Positions 46,001 to 57,790 are shown, counted from the first letter of the stretch. The stretch: DNA of 64,000 nucleotides from Liriodendron chinense (GCA_003013855.2 ML058384.1:13154176-13218175); one strand, 5' to 3'. The notes: generated from the sequence alone by a model not told the origin. Numbers and translations are program-made.

Positions 46001-46780
46001 AGTGTTAATGGGAAGGCCTTATACATGATGGGTCTGGTATCACCGTGTAGTTCCATCTAGACTCAGAACGATTTCAGGTGCTCTATAGGATCCCCCACAA
46101 CTATGCATTGCTTGATCTGAGGCATCTTAAACCCCTTTGACAACTGCTTTGCCATTATGTCATCGGTGAACGGGGACTCAGTCTTCTCCATGAGAGAGTC
46201 AATGGAGACTAGAGCTTTGGCTTGATATGCTCGTTGAATACAACCGAGCTGACCCCTAAGTTTGCGGAGCTTGGCTTCTGAAGGGGAATTGCTTTCCGCC
46301 ACATAATCCAAGGCTTTGCCTTTCCAATCTCGACGCCTATCTTCTAATGTGTTACGTAGGTCTGAGGCATCGAGCTCCACCGTAGTTTGTGCCTGAGCTG
46401 GGAAGGTTCAGCTAGCGCGATCATCTTTGTCCAATATTTGAACATGGATTTATTGCCCTCGCGGCGGCTGATCCTGTCAACTGTGACGTGGGGGCTCAGT
46501 CTGCTGCCCACCGAGAGTTGAGCGGATGTTGAGCGGCTCGTCCTTACAGTAGTGCCCCAATTTGGAGCAGTTGTTCGGTCATGCCTCCGAACTACTCCTC
46601 GAGGGCGGAGATTCTGGCCCCATGATTTTGGGACCGTTGACAGTCGATCCCTTGTAGGGAATGTTGAGGTGAAGCGAGATGTGGGAGGGGCGTGTGCGAG
46701 GCCTCCTCTTCTTTATTTAAATTAGGCTGGGAAGGTCCAGCCACCATAAGCGCCTTTCCTTTGTTCTTTTTTCCCGCCAT
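46000..46780 (-). pseudogene. Truncated Tat-like gag (element F)
   Basis: The N-terminal frame (46592-46780) starts MAGKKNKGKALMVAGPSQPN and ends at a stop. After interruptions, 46063-46380 holds ESPFTDDIMAKQLSKGFKMP and VVGDPIEHLKSF. Past a stop the sequence reads on into GDTRPIMYKAFPLTL, the start of the capsid core, then breaks off near 46000. Compare element A, which has SPFTSEVMEAPLPRKYRAPV at the same place. Everything after the first third of gag is lost. Confidence 0.8.
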
Positions 46781-46849
46781 GGTGATTGATCACAAAGGAA
46801 TGACAAATAGGGTGTGGAAATGAAAGAGGTGAGAGCACGACTTTATCGG

Positions 46850-46867
46850 TTACCATAAACGGCGTCA
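46850..46867 (-). other. Degenerate PBS of element F
   Basis: Minus strand TGACGCCGTTTATGGTAA, six bases from the LTR. It resembles A's PBS with several changes. Confidence 0.6.
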
Positions 46868-46873
46868 CTCTAT

Positions 46874-47732
46874 TGTCATTGGATTTTAGACAACGGACAA
46901 GATCAGTTGATCTCCACCTCTAAGTGAATCACTGCCTCTAATCTCTTGGGATGTACGGGCTGGATTTGGACATGAAGTCTGTTGGATCCTACCAATCACA
47001 AGGAAGAAAGCTAAGGGGGTGGCCCAAGTCTGGCCGTTAACCCTCTGATGCTTAAGTCAAGGCCCAAGAGTTGGAATGGTAGAGGTAAGTTACATGGGGG
47101 AGATTGTGCGTACCTGTGCCTATAGAAGGGCCACCTATTTATAGGGTAATCGGAGATGTTACAAAGAGTTATGAGCATGGGCATTATGCTCGTAATGATC
47201 AGCATGAATTTTGATGACATGGATCATGCTCATAACCTGTCAGGAACATATTTGGTTTATTCAGGCTCGTCCCTTAACTGTCACGTGCCTGTATGGCGGT
47301 CGTAGGCTTGTCCCTTAACTGTCACGTGCCTGTATGGCGGTCGTGGGCCAGGTCGGCCTAGAGGCAGCTTATTGGCCAAGCTCCATGACTTAGGAAATAA
47401 TATAGATTGGAGTCGTTGGTTGTAGCTGAGATGTGAAGGCCTGGTAATCCGAGGACTGAGGACCAAGCTTACAGCTCATCGGCTGCGTTTAGAAGAACAA
47501 CTCAACTTGAGTTATTTGATGCATCTAAAATGATCTTCACATAGCAACCGAACATGTCGTAGTTATATTCCTCATTCTTATCTTCCTTCCTCGGGAAGAT
47601 TGACCACTTGATGCCTAAGATCAGTGTTTACTTGGCCAGGAGGACCTTTATGACATGAGGACTCATACTTGAGCCCGTGGGCTGGTGGGTTTTCATCACA
47701 GTATGTGGGCCCACTCAGATTTACCCATAACA
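46874..47732 (-). repeat. Element F 5' LTR
   Basis: 859 bp, TGTCATTG to CCCATAACA on the plus strand. Parts align with A's LTR (the GGCCGTTAACCCTCTGATGC block at 47030-47050 versus 3087-3107). Minus-strand TATA at 47134-47143. A 45-bp tandem pair around CTTAACTGTCACGTGCCTGT lies at 47264-47345. Confidence 0.75.
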
Positions 47733-47981
47733 ATTATTATTATTATTATTTTGTTTGGAAGGTGGGGGCATACCCACTAAATTTATTGATAAGGGAAAAA
47801 GAAGGAGAGTTGTAAAAAAAAAAAAAAAAGAAGACCCTTCCAGGTAGCCCACAATTTGCGGAACACAATTTCGACCAAACACCTAACACAACTTTTTCCA
47901 GGGAGCACCTAATCTAGCTATTCTATAAAGGCCAGGGCAAGAGCACCATTCACCTCACTCGGATGCTCCAAGGGTAGTATC
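47733..47981. other. Spacer with microsatellites
   Basis: (ATT)n right after the F LTR (47733-47752) and a run of 16 A (47814-47829). The rest is unassigned host sequence. The last five bases, GTATC, are the target duplication of the next element. Confidence 0.6.
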
Positions 47982-48411
47982 TGTTGGAAGTTGCAAACCA
48001 ATCCGGTCCATCCATTTACCTAGTCCATTGGATTTTCAAGAAGAATTTATTGCTGAGAGAAGCTTTCAGCAGCATGGCTTGTATTCTCTAAGTGATTGTT
48101 GGTTTCCAATGCATTGGAAAGAAAAGGCATTTAATCTTTTATTTTTGTTTTTTTTTTTTTAAAATAGTTATTGCATGCCCTTGTAGTGTATGGTTGTAAG
48201 GGCAATTTAGTCATTTTAACTATATTGCAAAAGTCTATATAAGGAGGGGTTTTGCTATACGTTGGAGTAAGAAAAGTACAATACAAAAATAGTTTTAGAA
48301 ATTTTTTTTCATCTTCCTCTCTTCCTTCTTTGAAAATCATTTTTTCTTGAGTTGTCTTGAGGCTTTGAAAAGCCAATTGATCCAGCTTCTTAAGGCTCAG
48401 TACAGCCAACA
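47982..48411 (+). repeat. Element J 5' LTR
   Basis: 430 bp, TGTTGGAAG to GCCAACA. TATA (TATATAAGG) at 48235-48243. Poly-T tract at 48148-48160. Confidence 0.95.
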
Positions 48412-48414
48412 AAC

Positions 48415-48432
48415 TGGTATCAGAGCCCTTGG
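48415..48432 (+). other. Element J PBS (initiator Met tRNA)
   Basis: TGGTATCAGAGCCCTTGG, three bases after the LTR. The first twelve bases are the standard copia PBS. Confidence 0.93.
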
Positions 48433-48436
48433 TTAA

Positions 48437-49420
48437 ATGGCCACTACGATCCAACAGCAGATTCCTAAGTTGTCAAAAGACAACTATGAAAATTGGTGTA
48501 TCCAGATGAAGGCGTTATTCGGGTCACAAGACCTATGGGAGATCATCACCGACGGGTACATAGAGCCCACTACGGAGCAAGAAGCCGCCTATACTGTTGA
48601 ACAAAAGACCGACCTTAATGAACAAAGAAAGAAGGACAAGAGGGCCTTGTTTCTTGTCTATTAAGGGTTGGACGAATCCACCTTTGAAAGGATCACCGAG
48701 CGACGTCAAGCAAACAAGCATGGGAGACTCTTTGCACCATTTTCAAAGGAGTTGATCGTGTAAAGAGGGTTCGTCTCCAAACCCTTAGGACCGAGTTCGA
48801 GACCGCACACATGAAGGAAGGTGAGACCATTTCTGATTATTTTCAAGGTTGCTTATTATTGTTAACAACTTGAAAAGAAATGGTGAAAAGATCGAAGATA
48901 TACGTGTGATTGAAAAAGTGCTTTGATCCCTCGTAACCAAATTTGAGCATGTGATTGTGGCCATAGAAGAATCAAAAGACTTGGAAAAATTGTCCATTGA
49001 AGAACTAATGGGATCGTTGCAAATGCATGAGCAACGAATGCAAAAGAATGCCGGCTCAATGCTTGAACATGCCTTGGAGTCTAAGTTGACTCTAAATGAA
49101 CAAAAGAATGGCCATACACAAAGAGGGGGCCGTGGCACTAGCAATCATGCAAGAGGCAAAGGGCGTGGATATCATCCAAACCATCAACAATATCAACAAA
49201 AGTTTACCAGTTTCCGTGGAAGAGGAAATAGTAGAGGCTAGTTCATGCGTGGTCATGGAAACACAAAAAACGTTCAATGCCACAATTGCAAGAAATTCGG
49301 CCACTATGCCTCTGAGTGTTGGAGCAAAGTGGATCAAGATGAACGATCCTACTATGCTGAAGCATCACACCATGAACAAGAAGACTCCACACTCCTCCTC
49401 GCACAAGAAAAGGCATGTGA
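48437..49420 (+). pseudogene. Element J: gag
   Basis: Begins MATTIQQQIPKLSKDNYENW, the usual copia gag opening. A TAA at 48662 interrupts it; the following GLDESTFERI continues in frame. A frame change between about 48690 and 48950 precedes AIEESKDLEKLSIEELMGSL, then a Gly/Arg-rich stretch, a TAG at 49239, and the zinc knuckle CHNCKKFGHYASEC (CX2CX4HX4C, 49275-49316). Gag binds and packages RNA. Non-functional as it stands. Confidence 0.9.
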
Positions 49421-49690
49421 ACGGCCGGATGTGTGGTATCTTGACACTGGTGCAAGTAACCACATGAGTGGTAACAAAGAACTGTTCGTGGAACTCACAG
49501 AAGGAGTTCGTGGCAACGTGAGTTTTGACGACTCATCAAAGGTACCAGTAATAGGTAAAGGAAAAGTTAAAATCTATCAGAAGAATGGTGAGCCAAATTA
49601 CATCTCTAATCTGTATTACGTACCAAACATGAAAAATAACATCCTCAGTATCGCCAACTCCTTGAGAAGGGTATGTCATACACATGGAGA
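49421..49690 (+). pseudogene. Element J: protease
   Basis: VWYLDTGASNHMSGNKELF gives the catalytic Asp-Thr-Gly; GKGKVKIYQKNGEPNYISNL and VPNMKNNILSI follow. A frame change near 49670 separates it from integrase. Confidence 0.9.
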
Positions 49691-50751
49691 ACTATTCTCT
49701 CTCTATAAGAGATGCTCACATGAGACTTGTGGCTCAAGTCCAAATGGCGAAGAATCGCATGTTTCCGCTCCATATTAACACAAAGGCTAATAAGTGCCTC
49801 TATGGACTCGTGAAGAATGATTCTTGGAGATGGCATATTCGCTTTGGGCATCTCCATTTCAGCGGCCTTAAACTCTTGTCTTCATTAAGCATGGTGCATG
49901 GCTTGCCGACTATTGAAGGTCCAGAACATGTGTGTGAGGCGTGCACACTCGGCAAGCAACAAAGGAATTCCTTCCCAAGTGGAGTGTCCAGAAGAGCAAA
50001 GGAACTATTGCAGTTGGTTCACACTGATATTTGTGGACCACTTGAAACACCCTCTCTTGGAGGTAATAAATATTTTATTACTTTCATTGATGATTTCAGC
50101 CGAAGACTTTGGGTGTATTGCATTAAAGAAAAATCTTCCGCTTTCGCTATCTTTAAAATTTTCAAAGCTCGTGTTGAAGTTGAAAGTGGTTATAAAATTA
50201 AAGTACTCAGATCTGACAGAGGTGGAGAGTACACCTCAAATGCATTTCGAGATTATTGCAGGGAACAAGGCATTAAGCAGCAGCACACTACAGCCTACAC
50301 GCCACAGCAAAATGGCATTGCGGAACGAAAGAACCGCACCATCCTCGACATGACAAGAACCATGCTCAAAGAGAAAGGCCTGCCAAAGAGCTTCTGGGCA
50401 GAGGCAGTTGCATGTACTGCCTACTTGCTCAATCGGTGTCCAACCAAGAGCGTCAGAAACATGACACCACAGGAGGCATGGAGTGGCTACAAACTGAGCG
50501 TGGGGCACCTAAGGATCTTTGGGTGTGTCGCCTACGCTCAAGTTCCAAAAGCAAGAAGAAGAAAACTTGATGATTATGGCGAGAAATGCATCTTCATCGG
50601 TTACAGTGAAGAATCTAAAGCATACAAGCTCTACAATCCACTAACCAATAAAGTAGTGGTGAGTAGAGATGTGGTCTTCAGCGACGAAGAAGCTTGGAAA
50701 TGGAACGAGGAAGAATCGACCAAAGATATTCAAGTTGAAATAGAAGAATAG
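49684..50751 (+). pseudogene. Element J: integrase
   Basis: 355 open codons. The zinc module has WHIRFGHLHFSGL and CEACTLGKQQ. The catalytic core has LVHTDICGPLETPSLGG (Asp), RSDRGGEYTSNAF (Asp) and YTPQQNGIAERKNRTILDMT (Glu). Then LPKSFWAEAVACTAYLLNRC and the chromo-like tail HLRIFGCVAYAQVP with KCIFIGYSEESKAYKLYNP. All three catalytic residues are present. It ends at TAG 50749; the frame continues past it into RT. Confidence 0.94.
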
Positions 50752-52507
50752 GAAGAAAGACATGACCATCGAGAGCAAACGGCCACAACACCTTCTTCGG
50801 CTGCATCATCAGGACATAAAAGTCTAGGAGTACATTCCATATCTCCGGGAAGTACTCCAAGTCAAAATTCGGCTAACTCATCCTCACCCATGGCACTTAT
50901 CAAAATGAGAAGCTTAAGCGACATTTATGAGCAAACTGAAGAGGTCAATCTTTTCTGCCTGTATGCAGATCATGAGCCTCTAACGTTTCAGGAGGCCATA
51001 AAAGAAGAATGTTGGAGAATCGCTATGAAAGAAGAAATCCATGCCATTGAGAAGAATGACACATGGAAGCTGACTACGCTTCCTAATGGCCAGAAAACTA
51101 TTGGCGTCAAATGGGTGTACAAAATCAAGCGAAATGCTGATGGTGAGATTGATCGCTACAAGGCAAGGCTCGTAGCAAAGGGCTACAAACAGAAGTACGG
51201 GGTGGACTATGAAGAAGTCTTCGCTCCTGTTGCTCGCCTTGACACTGTGAGGATGATTATCTCCCTTGCTGCCCATCACAGTTGGATGATCTACCAACTG
51301 GATGTGAAATCTGCATTCCTGAATGGAATTCTAGAAGAAGAGGTCTATGTTGACCAGCCTGAAGGCTTTGTTATGCAAGGGGGCGAACACAAGGTGTATC
51401 AGCTGAAGAAAGCCCTCTATGGGTTGAAGCAAGCTCCACGTGCTTGGAATGCACGCATCGACAACTATCTTCAAGAGAACGGCTTCGCCCAATGTCCATA
51501 TGAGCATGTAGTCTACATCAAGAAGAATGCTCATGGTGATATACTTATAGCATGCCTATATGTTGATGATTTGCTGTTTACAGGGAACAATCAGCTTATG
51601 TTTGATGAATTCAAGAAGGCCATGTTTAAGGAGTTCGAGATGACTGACGGAGGTCTGATGTCCTTCTTTCTGGGCATCAAAGTGAAGCAACAACATGGTG
51701 GCATCTATATCTCAGAAAAAGTATGCCAAAGAATTGCTTGAAAAGTTCAAGATGGCCGATTGCAATGCCATAAACACGCCTGTAGCAACGGGCTTAAAAC
51801 TGACAAAGGACGGAGAAGAAAAAAGTGTGGACTCAACTCTGTTCAAGAGTCTAATTGGAAGCCTAAGGTACCTCACAATCACAAGGCCGGATATCGTCTA
51901 CAGTATTGGGCTTCTAAGCAGGTACATGGAAGCGCCAAAAGAATCACACTGGCTAGCCGCAAAAAGAATCCTCAGGTACATCAAAGGAACAGTGGAATTC
52001 GGTCTTTTCTATCCATACGATGATGAAGCAATGCTGTATGGATACTCAGACAGTGATTGGGGAGGTGACCAAGATGAAAGAAAGAGCACCACTGGCTATG
52101 TATTTTATCTCGGGTCGACTGCTTTCACATGGAATTCGAAGAAGCAAAGTGTGGTCGCCCTGTCCACATGTGAAGCCGAGTACGTGGCAGCATCGTCCAC
52201 TGTCTGTGAGGCAATTTGGTTAAGGAACCTGTTAAAGCAGCTGAAGCATCCACAGGAAGAATCCACGGTCATATATGTGGATAACAAGTCAGCAATTGAG
52301 CTTGCTAAAAATCCGGTGCAGCATGGAAGGAGCAAGCACATTGATACTCGATACCATTTTATAAGAGATCAAGTAAAGTAGAAAGTGATAAAATTGGAAT
52401 ATTGTCACACCACTGAACAGGTAGCGGATATTTTCACCAAGGCACTCCCAACAGATGCATTTAGACGACTAAGATCGATACTCGGAATGAAATCAGTTTT
52501 GGTTTGA
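50752..52507 (+). pseudogene. Element J: reverse transcriptase and RNase H
   Basis: RT: WRIAMKEEIHAIEKNDTWKL, IGVKWVYKIKRNADGEIDRY, YEEVFAPVARLDTVRMIISL, QLDVKSAFLNGILEEEVYVD, KALYGLKQAPRAWNARIDNY and the catalytic CLYVDDLLFTGNN. A frame change near 51715 leads to GSLRYLTITRPDIVYSIGLL, and RNase H with YSDSDWGGDQDERKSTTGYV, STCEAEYVAASSTVCEAIWL and YVDNKSAIELAKNPVQHGRS. TAG at 52379, then ADIFTKALPTDAFRRL to the end at 52506. Active-site residues look intact. Confidence 0.94.
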
Positions 52508-52514
52508 AGGGGAG

Positions 52515-52944
52515 TGTTGGAAGTTGCAAACCAATCCGGTCCATCCATTTACCTAGTCCATTGGATTTTCAAGAAGAATTTATTGCTGAGAGAAGCTTTC
52601 AGCAGCATGGCTTGTATTCTCTAAGTGATTGTTGGTTTCCAATGCATTGGAAAGAAAAGGCATTTAATCTTTTATTTTTGTTTTTTTTTTGAAAAAACAG
52701 TTATTACATGCCCTTGTAGTGTGTGGTTGTAAGGGCAATTTAGTCATTTTAACTATGTTGCAAAAGTCTATATAAGGAGGGGTTTTGCTGTACGTTGGAG
52801 TAAGAAAAGTGCAATACAAAAGTAGTTTTGAAAATTTTTTGTCATCTTCCTCTCTTCCTTCTTTGAAAATCATTTTTTCTTGAGTTGTCTTGAGGTTTTA
52901 AAAAGCCAATTGATCCAGCTTCTTAAGGCTCAGTACAGCCAACA
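52515..52944 (+). repeat. Element J 3' LTR
   Basis: 430 bp, same ends as the 5' LTR. Preceded by the purine run TTGAAGGGGAG and followed by GTATC. Confidence 0.95.
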
Positions 52945-52949
52945 GTATC

Positions 52950-54624
52950 ATTCTTCAGAAGAAATAGCCTATCTAACTATCAATATTTATGATCTCATTT
53001 TGATTAGAATTAGGATGCGATCTCGAACCATTCTTAGCCTTTGGATTGTGATTGTCAATCTTATTATTATCATGGTTGCTTTTTTTTTTTTTTTTTTTTA
53101 GCTTTTTTTGCTTTGAATAACAAGGATGGTCATAGTAACTACAGTTGTACAACTTGTCGAAACTTGGCTAAGTCTATAAGAAATTTGGTCAAGAACTTGA
53201 CTTGACGAATAAGGGTAGTCATATTAACCATGGCTGTAAAACCTGCTAACTTGACTCAAAACTCGGTTAAGTTGACTCGATGAGATTTCGAGGAGTCTAT
53301 AAGAAACTCAATCATAATTATCTTGACTCGGTCTGAATTCGACAAGACTCATCGAGTTGGCTTGACAACTCAGACAACTCCATGCAACTTGACATGACTC
53401 AAATCAAGTTAGCCCCTGATGAAGGGCCTCTTCGTTAAAAAGAAAAAGAAAAAAAAAAAAAAAAGAATCGATTTGCGTCGTTGCTTTTGAAGCACCAACC
53501 TATTACATTCCACTAGCAAAACCCACGCTAGTAAATAAGTATTTAAATTCACTACATATATAAATAAGCATTTAAAGTGACTAAATATATAACTTTATCC
53601 ATAAGCTGTGTGAACAAGTATTTGAAATCACTGCATATGTAAATTTATCCATAAAAAGGTATGGGTTTGCTTTTGATAAATTTTGAAAGCAAACCCATAC
53701 TTTTTTATGGATAAATTTTGCATACGTAGTGACTTTAAGTGCGTAATCACACTGCTTATATGCTTCAATAATATATTATAATATTGAGTTGAGTGAATTT
53801 TAGACTCGTTGGAACCTTTGAGTCAACCCACCCTGTCCGAGCTGAGTTTTCGGGTTTTTGAATTATGATATTAATAGTCATGTGCCACATGAAAGTAGAT
53901 GTGGGCTGTTGGTTAATTTTTCCATTGCTGTTCGTTCCTTTGTAAATACCTAAAGTGATCCTTATGAATGAATGAATAAAAGGATGCTTCTAGCTAGGTA
54001 TGGTCCTTTGCAAGTATGTAGGCAGCCCAAGTGACGATCCCATTGGCCTATTCATTGGACACGTTTCTGCAAACTGGGGATCATACAATGAATAATCCAG
54101 ATCTTGTGTAATGAGTGTGATTGTATTTTACTTGTAAAACAAAACTAAAAGCATAACTGGGCCTGGTATAAACATTTTAGGATGTTCTCGGGCCTATGTG
54201 TTTTGGTCCATAATGGCCCTGGACAGGCTCGGGCCAAGGTCGAGCCAAGGTCCTATTTTCTGGGCTGGGGTTGGAAAAAAAATACATCAGGTTGGGCCCC
54301 ACGATGCCCAACACATCGACACACCACCCCTTGGGGGTGGTGCACTGGCAACGCCATCTGTTCCGCGTCCATATTGGAACCAGGGCCACAACAAGATAGG
54401 AGTGACCTCTCACATGTGCACCAGATCGGCACGTGTTGGCCATTGCTGTTGGGCTGTATACGCTGATAGATTTGGCAAACTCAAAGCTTGATTCTGGGCG
54501 AACTTTTGGGTCAAGGTCTATCCACAGCCATCATACGATTTCACCGGCGAAGGGGCCTCACTTTCGGGAAATCATCGATTTTGACAGCTGGGGCCCACAT
54601 GCATTTTGATAAAACCCCTGATAC
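52950..54624. other. Intergenic region left of the WRKY locus
   Basis: No coding signal. A poly-T run (53082-53099), a tract of TTGACTCG-like words (53150-53420), a poly-A run (53444-53464) and the hairpin element at 53535-53760. 54170-54480 is GC-rich with GGGCCCCAC words, and its short frames on both strands show no domain. Confidence 0.5.
53535..53760. mobile_element. Foldback element (MITE-like hairpin)
   Basis: Left arm about 53616-53673 and right arm about 53686-53740 are near-perfect reverse complements around GGTATGGGTTTGCTTT / AAAGCAAACCCATAC, with a loop of roughly a dozen bases. Just left are three diverged ~35-bp units of AAGTATTTAAATTCACTACAT type. Confidence 0.75.
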
Positions 54625-56345
54625 TCTTGAGTGCGATGGATGATACGCAGGCATTATAAATTGCTTAGGAATTCCATCCATCCAAGCCAGTAAATAAGAT
54701 AAAACTGTCTACTACCTACTACCTAGGTAGTAGGTATGGCCCCAGTTTAGATGTATCGTTGGTCAAAAGTTATGCTTATTCCAGTACCTGATTATTGGAT
54801 TGGTGGACATTTTTTTGCCGTTAAAGTTAGAAAGCATCCAATGGTCCTATTTCAAGAAGCAACTGTCCACGAATCAAGATTAAAATTGTTCAACCCATTG
54901 GAATTTGAAACTATGACGTAGTTACGATGGGCTCAGCAATTTACTCGGTGATCAAATTGAGCTATGTGTGCCACGTGTACAATTTCTATGTGCCCGGGTA
55001 TCAAGCGTCACACTCTGCCAGAGTACCAAATAACAGTCCATATCTTTTAGGTGCTCTTGCGCCAATCATGGCTGGAAAAACTTTGATGCGTCGGTGTAGT
55101 ATGACAATCATATGCCTGCAGATATTGGATGTACACGTGGGAGGACACTTTCCTCAAGTACTAATTTTAATGGTGCATATCAGCTAAAATGGATACAACC
55201 AAAAATGAGATGGATTTGAAATGAAAATTTTCTTTTAAATCTAAACCGTAGATTGTTTTCTTTACATTTCAACCATCCATGTTTCGCCAGAAATAGGAAG
55301 CTTAAATGCTTTCTTCATGGAAGAATCCATCTCAATTAGGTCTCACCTTTGTATGATTTTCGATCGATATTCGTGTATGCAATCCCACTGCTCGTTTGAC
55401 GTGTGCATGTTTATGGATATCCATACTCTGCCATTGCATCAAATAGCTTCTCCATCGCCATTCGTAAGTGCACATGTAAGAAGGCGAGCAAGCAAAGACG
55501 TAACCAATGACGCAAGCACGTGACGCCAAACGTGATGACGCTATACTCTTTTTGTTTCTGACAAAAAACATTGTTACTCTGGCAGAGAGTGATAGATGAT
55601 GCACAGGCAATTAGAAATTGAATACTTAGAATATAATTAGATAATTCGGACCGTTGTAATTATTATAATTAATATTTATGTATCTTGAACTAAAATTTAA
55701 GCTTATTTGATGAGATTAAATATCAGATTTATGGACATGTATTGGACCGTTTAAAATAAATAAAAAATCCAATGTTTCTATTTCAACAGAAAGTTCCCAC
55801 GAATCAGAGGTTAGGATTTTTCAACCAATCTAATCATGAATATTGACTTATGTATAGTGGTTTTCAGAATATAATAAGTTTTATTTGATTTCATGTAGGG
55901 TGCGTGCACAATTTTCTAAGCACCTGCATATCAAGTGCCTTATGATCGTATCAGTCCTCTCTTTTTCTGCTTTCGAGAATTCCTTTGATAGTCTTGTAGA
56001 GTGGGATGGATGATATGCAGGCCGTTAGAAATTAGTAATAAATTGCATACGTGGCATGCAATTAAGTCAATTAAACCGTCCAAATTGTAGATACTAATTT
56101 AGTTGTCACATGAATAAAAAATTACTCTTATTTGGTAATGTAACTCTTAGATGCGGGACATTTATTGGACGACTAAAACTGAAAAAATATCTAAACGGTC
56201 CAAGTAAACAAGTGTCCATAAATCAGAGGTTATGATTGTTCAACCAAAACTCATCGTCATTAGTTCCAAAATTGAGTTGATGGACGATAAGGGTACCATT
56301 CCGAACTGCCTGATACGTGTATGAAGCGTCATACGCGGCGAGAGC
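54625..56345 (+). repeat. Three diverged copies of a ~350-400 bp repeat
   Basis: Copies start with GATGGATGATACGCAGGC-like sequence at about 54636, 55589 and 56008. They share, in order, a GGACATTTATTGGAC-like block, a GTCCACGAATCAGAGG-like block and TTCAACCAAT, ending in TATCAAGCGTCA-like sequence near 55005, 55935 and 56315. Only fragments align well, so the copies are old. They fill most of the WRKY upstream region. Confidence 0.65.
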
Positions 56346-56456
56346 ATCAAATAACTCCCTTTTCTCTTTTTCTATAATTTTCTGACAATCTCGGATTCTT
56401 CCTGTCTGGCTTCCTTTAATCGGAATTCCACTTTCTTATCCCTTCTCTCTTCCCAC

Positions 56457-56465
56457 TAAATAAAA
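56457..56465 (+). promoter_or_regulatory. Candidate TATA element of the WRKY gene
   Basis: TAAATAAAA about 85 bases before the start codon, after a pyrimidine-rich patch (56431-56454). W-box cores, the usual WRKY-binding sites, occur as TTGACT at 55843-55848 (plus) and 56065-56070 (minus), which would allow self- or cross-regulation. This is suggestive only. Confidence 0.4.
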
Positions 56466-56545
56466 ACAGATCACGCTCCCTAATCTCATTCCCCAACGTA
56501 CCATCTTCAGAAAAATAATTACAAGAAACAAAACAAAATCTACAA

Positions 56546-56886
56546 ATGGGGTCTCCCATATCAGAGAATTCAACACCGTCGTATCGCCATTTGGCAATCC
56601 AGGAGCTGATCCACGGCCGTGATCTTGCGACCGAGCTACGAATCCGCCTTAGAGAGCCTGCTGGCCATCATCATTCGAAGTCGGAAGATATCCTCGTCGA
56701 GAAAATCACCCAATCTTTCGTGGATGCACTCTCGATATTGAATTCTGGTAGGACCGATGAAGGTCATCAGGATCCGGCAAATACTCATGTTTGTTCGTTA
56801 CGTTCCAATGACCGTATAATCAAAGATTCCGGCAAGAGTGTGAAGTTTCCGGCGACCAAGGTTGGAAGAGGAGAGTACAAGAGAAG
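56546..56886 (+). CDS. WRKY transcription factor, group III, exon 1
   Basis: 113 codons plus two bases. The protein starts MGSPISENSTPS. Residues 15-60 hold LAIQELIHGRDLATELRIRL and VEKITQSFVDALSILNSG, the N-terminal helical signature I know from group III WRKY proteins (ELI-G-ELA-L-L, then a K-L-SF-ALSIL helix). The exon ends in GEYKRR, the usual basic stretch before the WRKY domain. The donor GTGTTT at 56887 splits an Arg codon (phase 2). Joined to 61785 the frame continues with more basic residues and RRVLATQMDEDGHVW. WRKY proteins bind W-box DNA in the nucleus; group III members often act in defence and senescence. The start is the first ATG after an in-range TATA element. Confidence 0.88.
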
Positions 56887-57334
56887 GTGTTTTTTACCCC
56901 TCTTTTATGCTCAATCAAGGGTAATTTGGTCATTTTAAAAATCAGGGGCATATTTTTCATTGATGGAAGTTGCTGGTAACCCAATGCCTGGCTGGATTAC
57001 AAGGACTCTGATTGGGAACGGGTAGTTTTTATCTAATGACAAATATGCCCTTCATTCATTTGAAATTTGTAGCTGCAGAGTAGTCTGCACTAGGGATACA
57101 CTTGCCATGCTGTGATTTCTGCGTGGGCCCCAGGTCAGAGTAAAAGTGTTCTTATCGGGGAATCCCGATCCTCTGCTTGAACCGAGCAAAAAAATTCTGT
57201 TTTGTGCCTCTTTCATTGGACCAGCTCAGCCTGAAGAGGCAGCAGTAGAGGTTCTCTGCTCAGTTCAAGCAGAGAATCCGGACTCCTTATTGGGACGCAG
57301 ATTTCCTACGGAAGGCTTCCCAAGAAGCTCCTGC

Positions 57335-57790
57335 ACTGGGAATCTAGGTGGGGCCCACTGTGATGTTTGTGAAAAATCCACGCCTTCCATCCATTTTGTG
57401 AGCTCATTTTATTATCTAAGACCAAAAATGATCCGGATCCAAGACTCGAAGTAGGCCGCACTAAGAAAAGGTGGGTAGGGAAATTCCTACCGTTGAGACA
57501 TCCCTGGGTCCACAGTGATGTTTATATGCCATCTATACTGTTCATAATGTCAGTCCTACTGAGATGAACGAAAAATCCAAATATTAGATCAATTCAAAAA
57601 TTATTTGGCCCCACGAATATTTCAACTGTGGACATTTAATCCTGGCGTTTTCGGCCCACTTGAGTCTTGGATCTGGCTCATTTTTTATCGCACGTCCTAA
57701 AATGAGCTCATAAAAAAGATGGACTGGGTGAATTTCTCACAAACGTCACGATGGCCCCCACTAAGTTCCTAGCCTAGGAACTGCACGGAA
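57335..57790. mobile_element. Foldback (MITE-like) element 1 in WRKY intron
   Basis: Arms about 57340-57480 and 57640-57785 are imperfect reverse complements. Examples are GGTGGGGCCCACTGTGATG versus the complement of CGTCACGATGGCCCCCACT, and TGAGCTCATTTTA at the inner ends of both arms. Confidence 0.7.

Larger units (their letters stand above)
47982..52944 (+). mobile_element. Element J: Ty1/copia retrotransposon
   Basis: 4963 bp with two 430-bp LTRs, perfect GTATC duplications (47977-47981 and 52945-52949), an initiator-Met PBS at 48415, gag-protease-integrase-RT-RNase H in copia order, and a PPT (TTGAAGGGGAG) before the 3' LTR. By eye the LTRs differ at roughly a dozen positions, so it is the youngest datable element here. 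Coding is broken by stops and three frame changes. Confidence 0.96.

Noticed and set aside
54182..54491. Overlapping frames of 88-97 codons on both strands
   Set aside because: GC-rich noncoding sequence; open on both strands with no recognisable domain.
55317..55610. Frames of 68 and 92 codons upstream of WRKY
   Set aside because: Overlap each other on opposite strands within repeat-rich DNA. No domain or start context.
57146..57454. 102-codon frame in the WRKY intron
   Set aside because: Runs into the foldback element arm and shows no domain or splice link to the WRKY exons.
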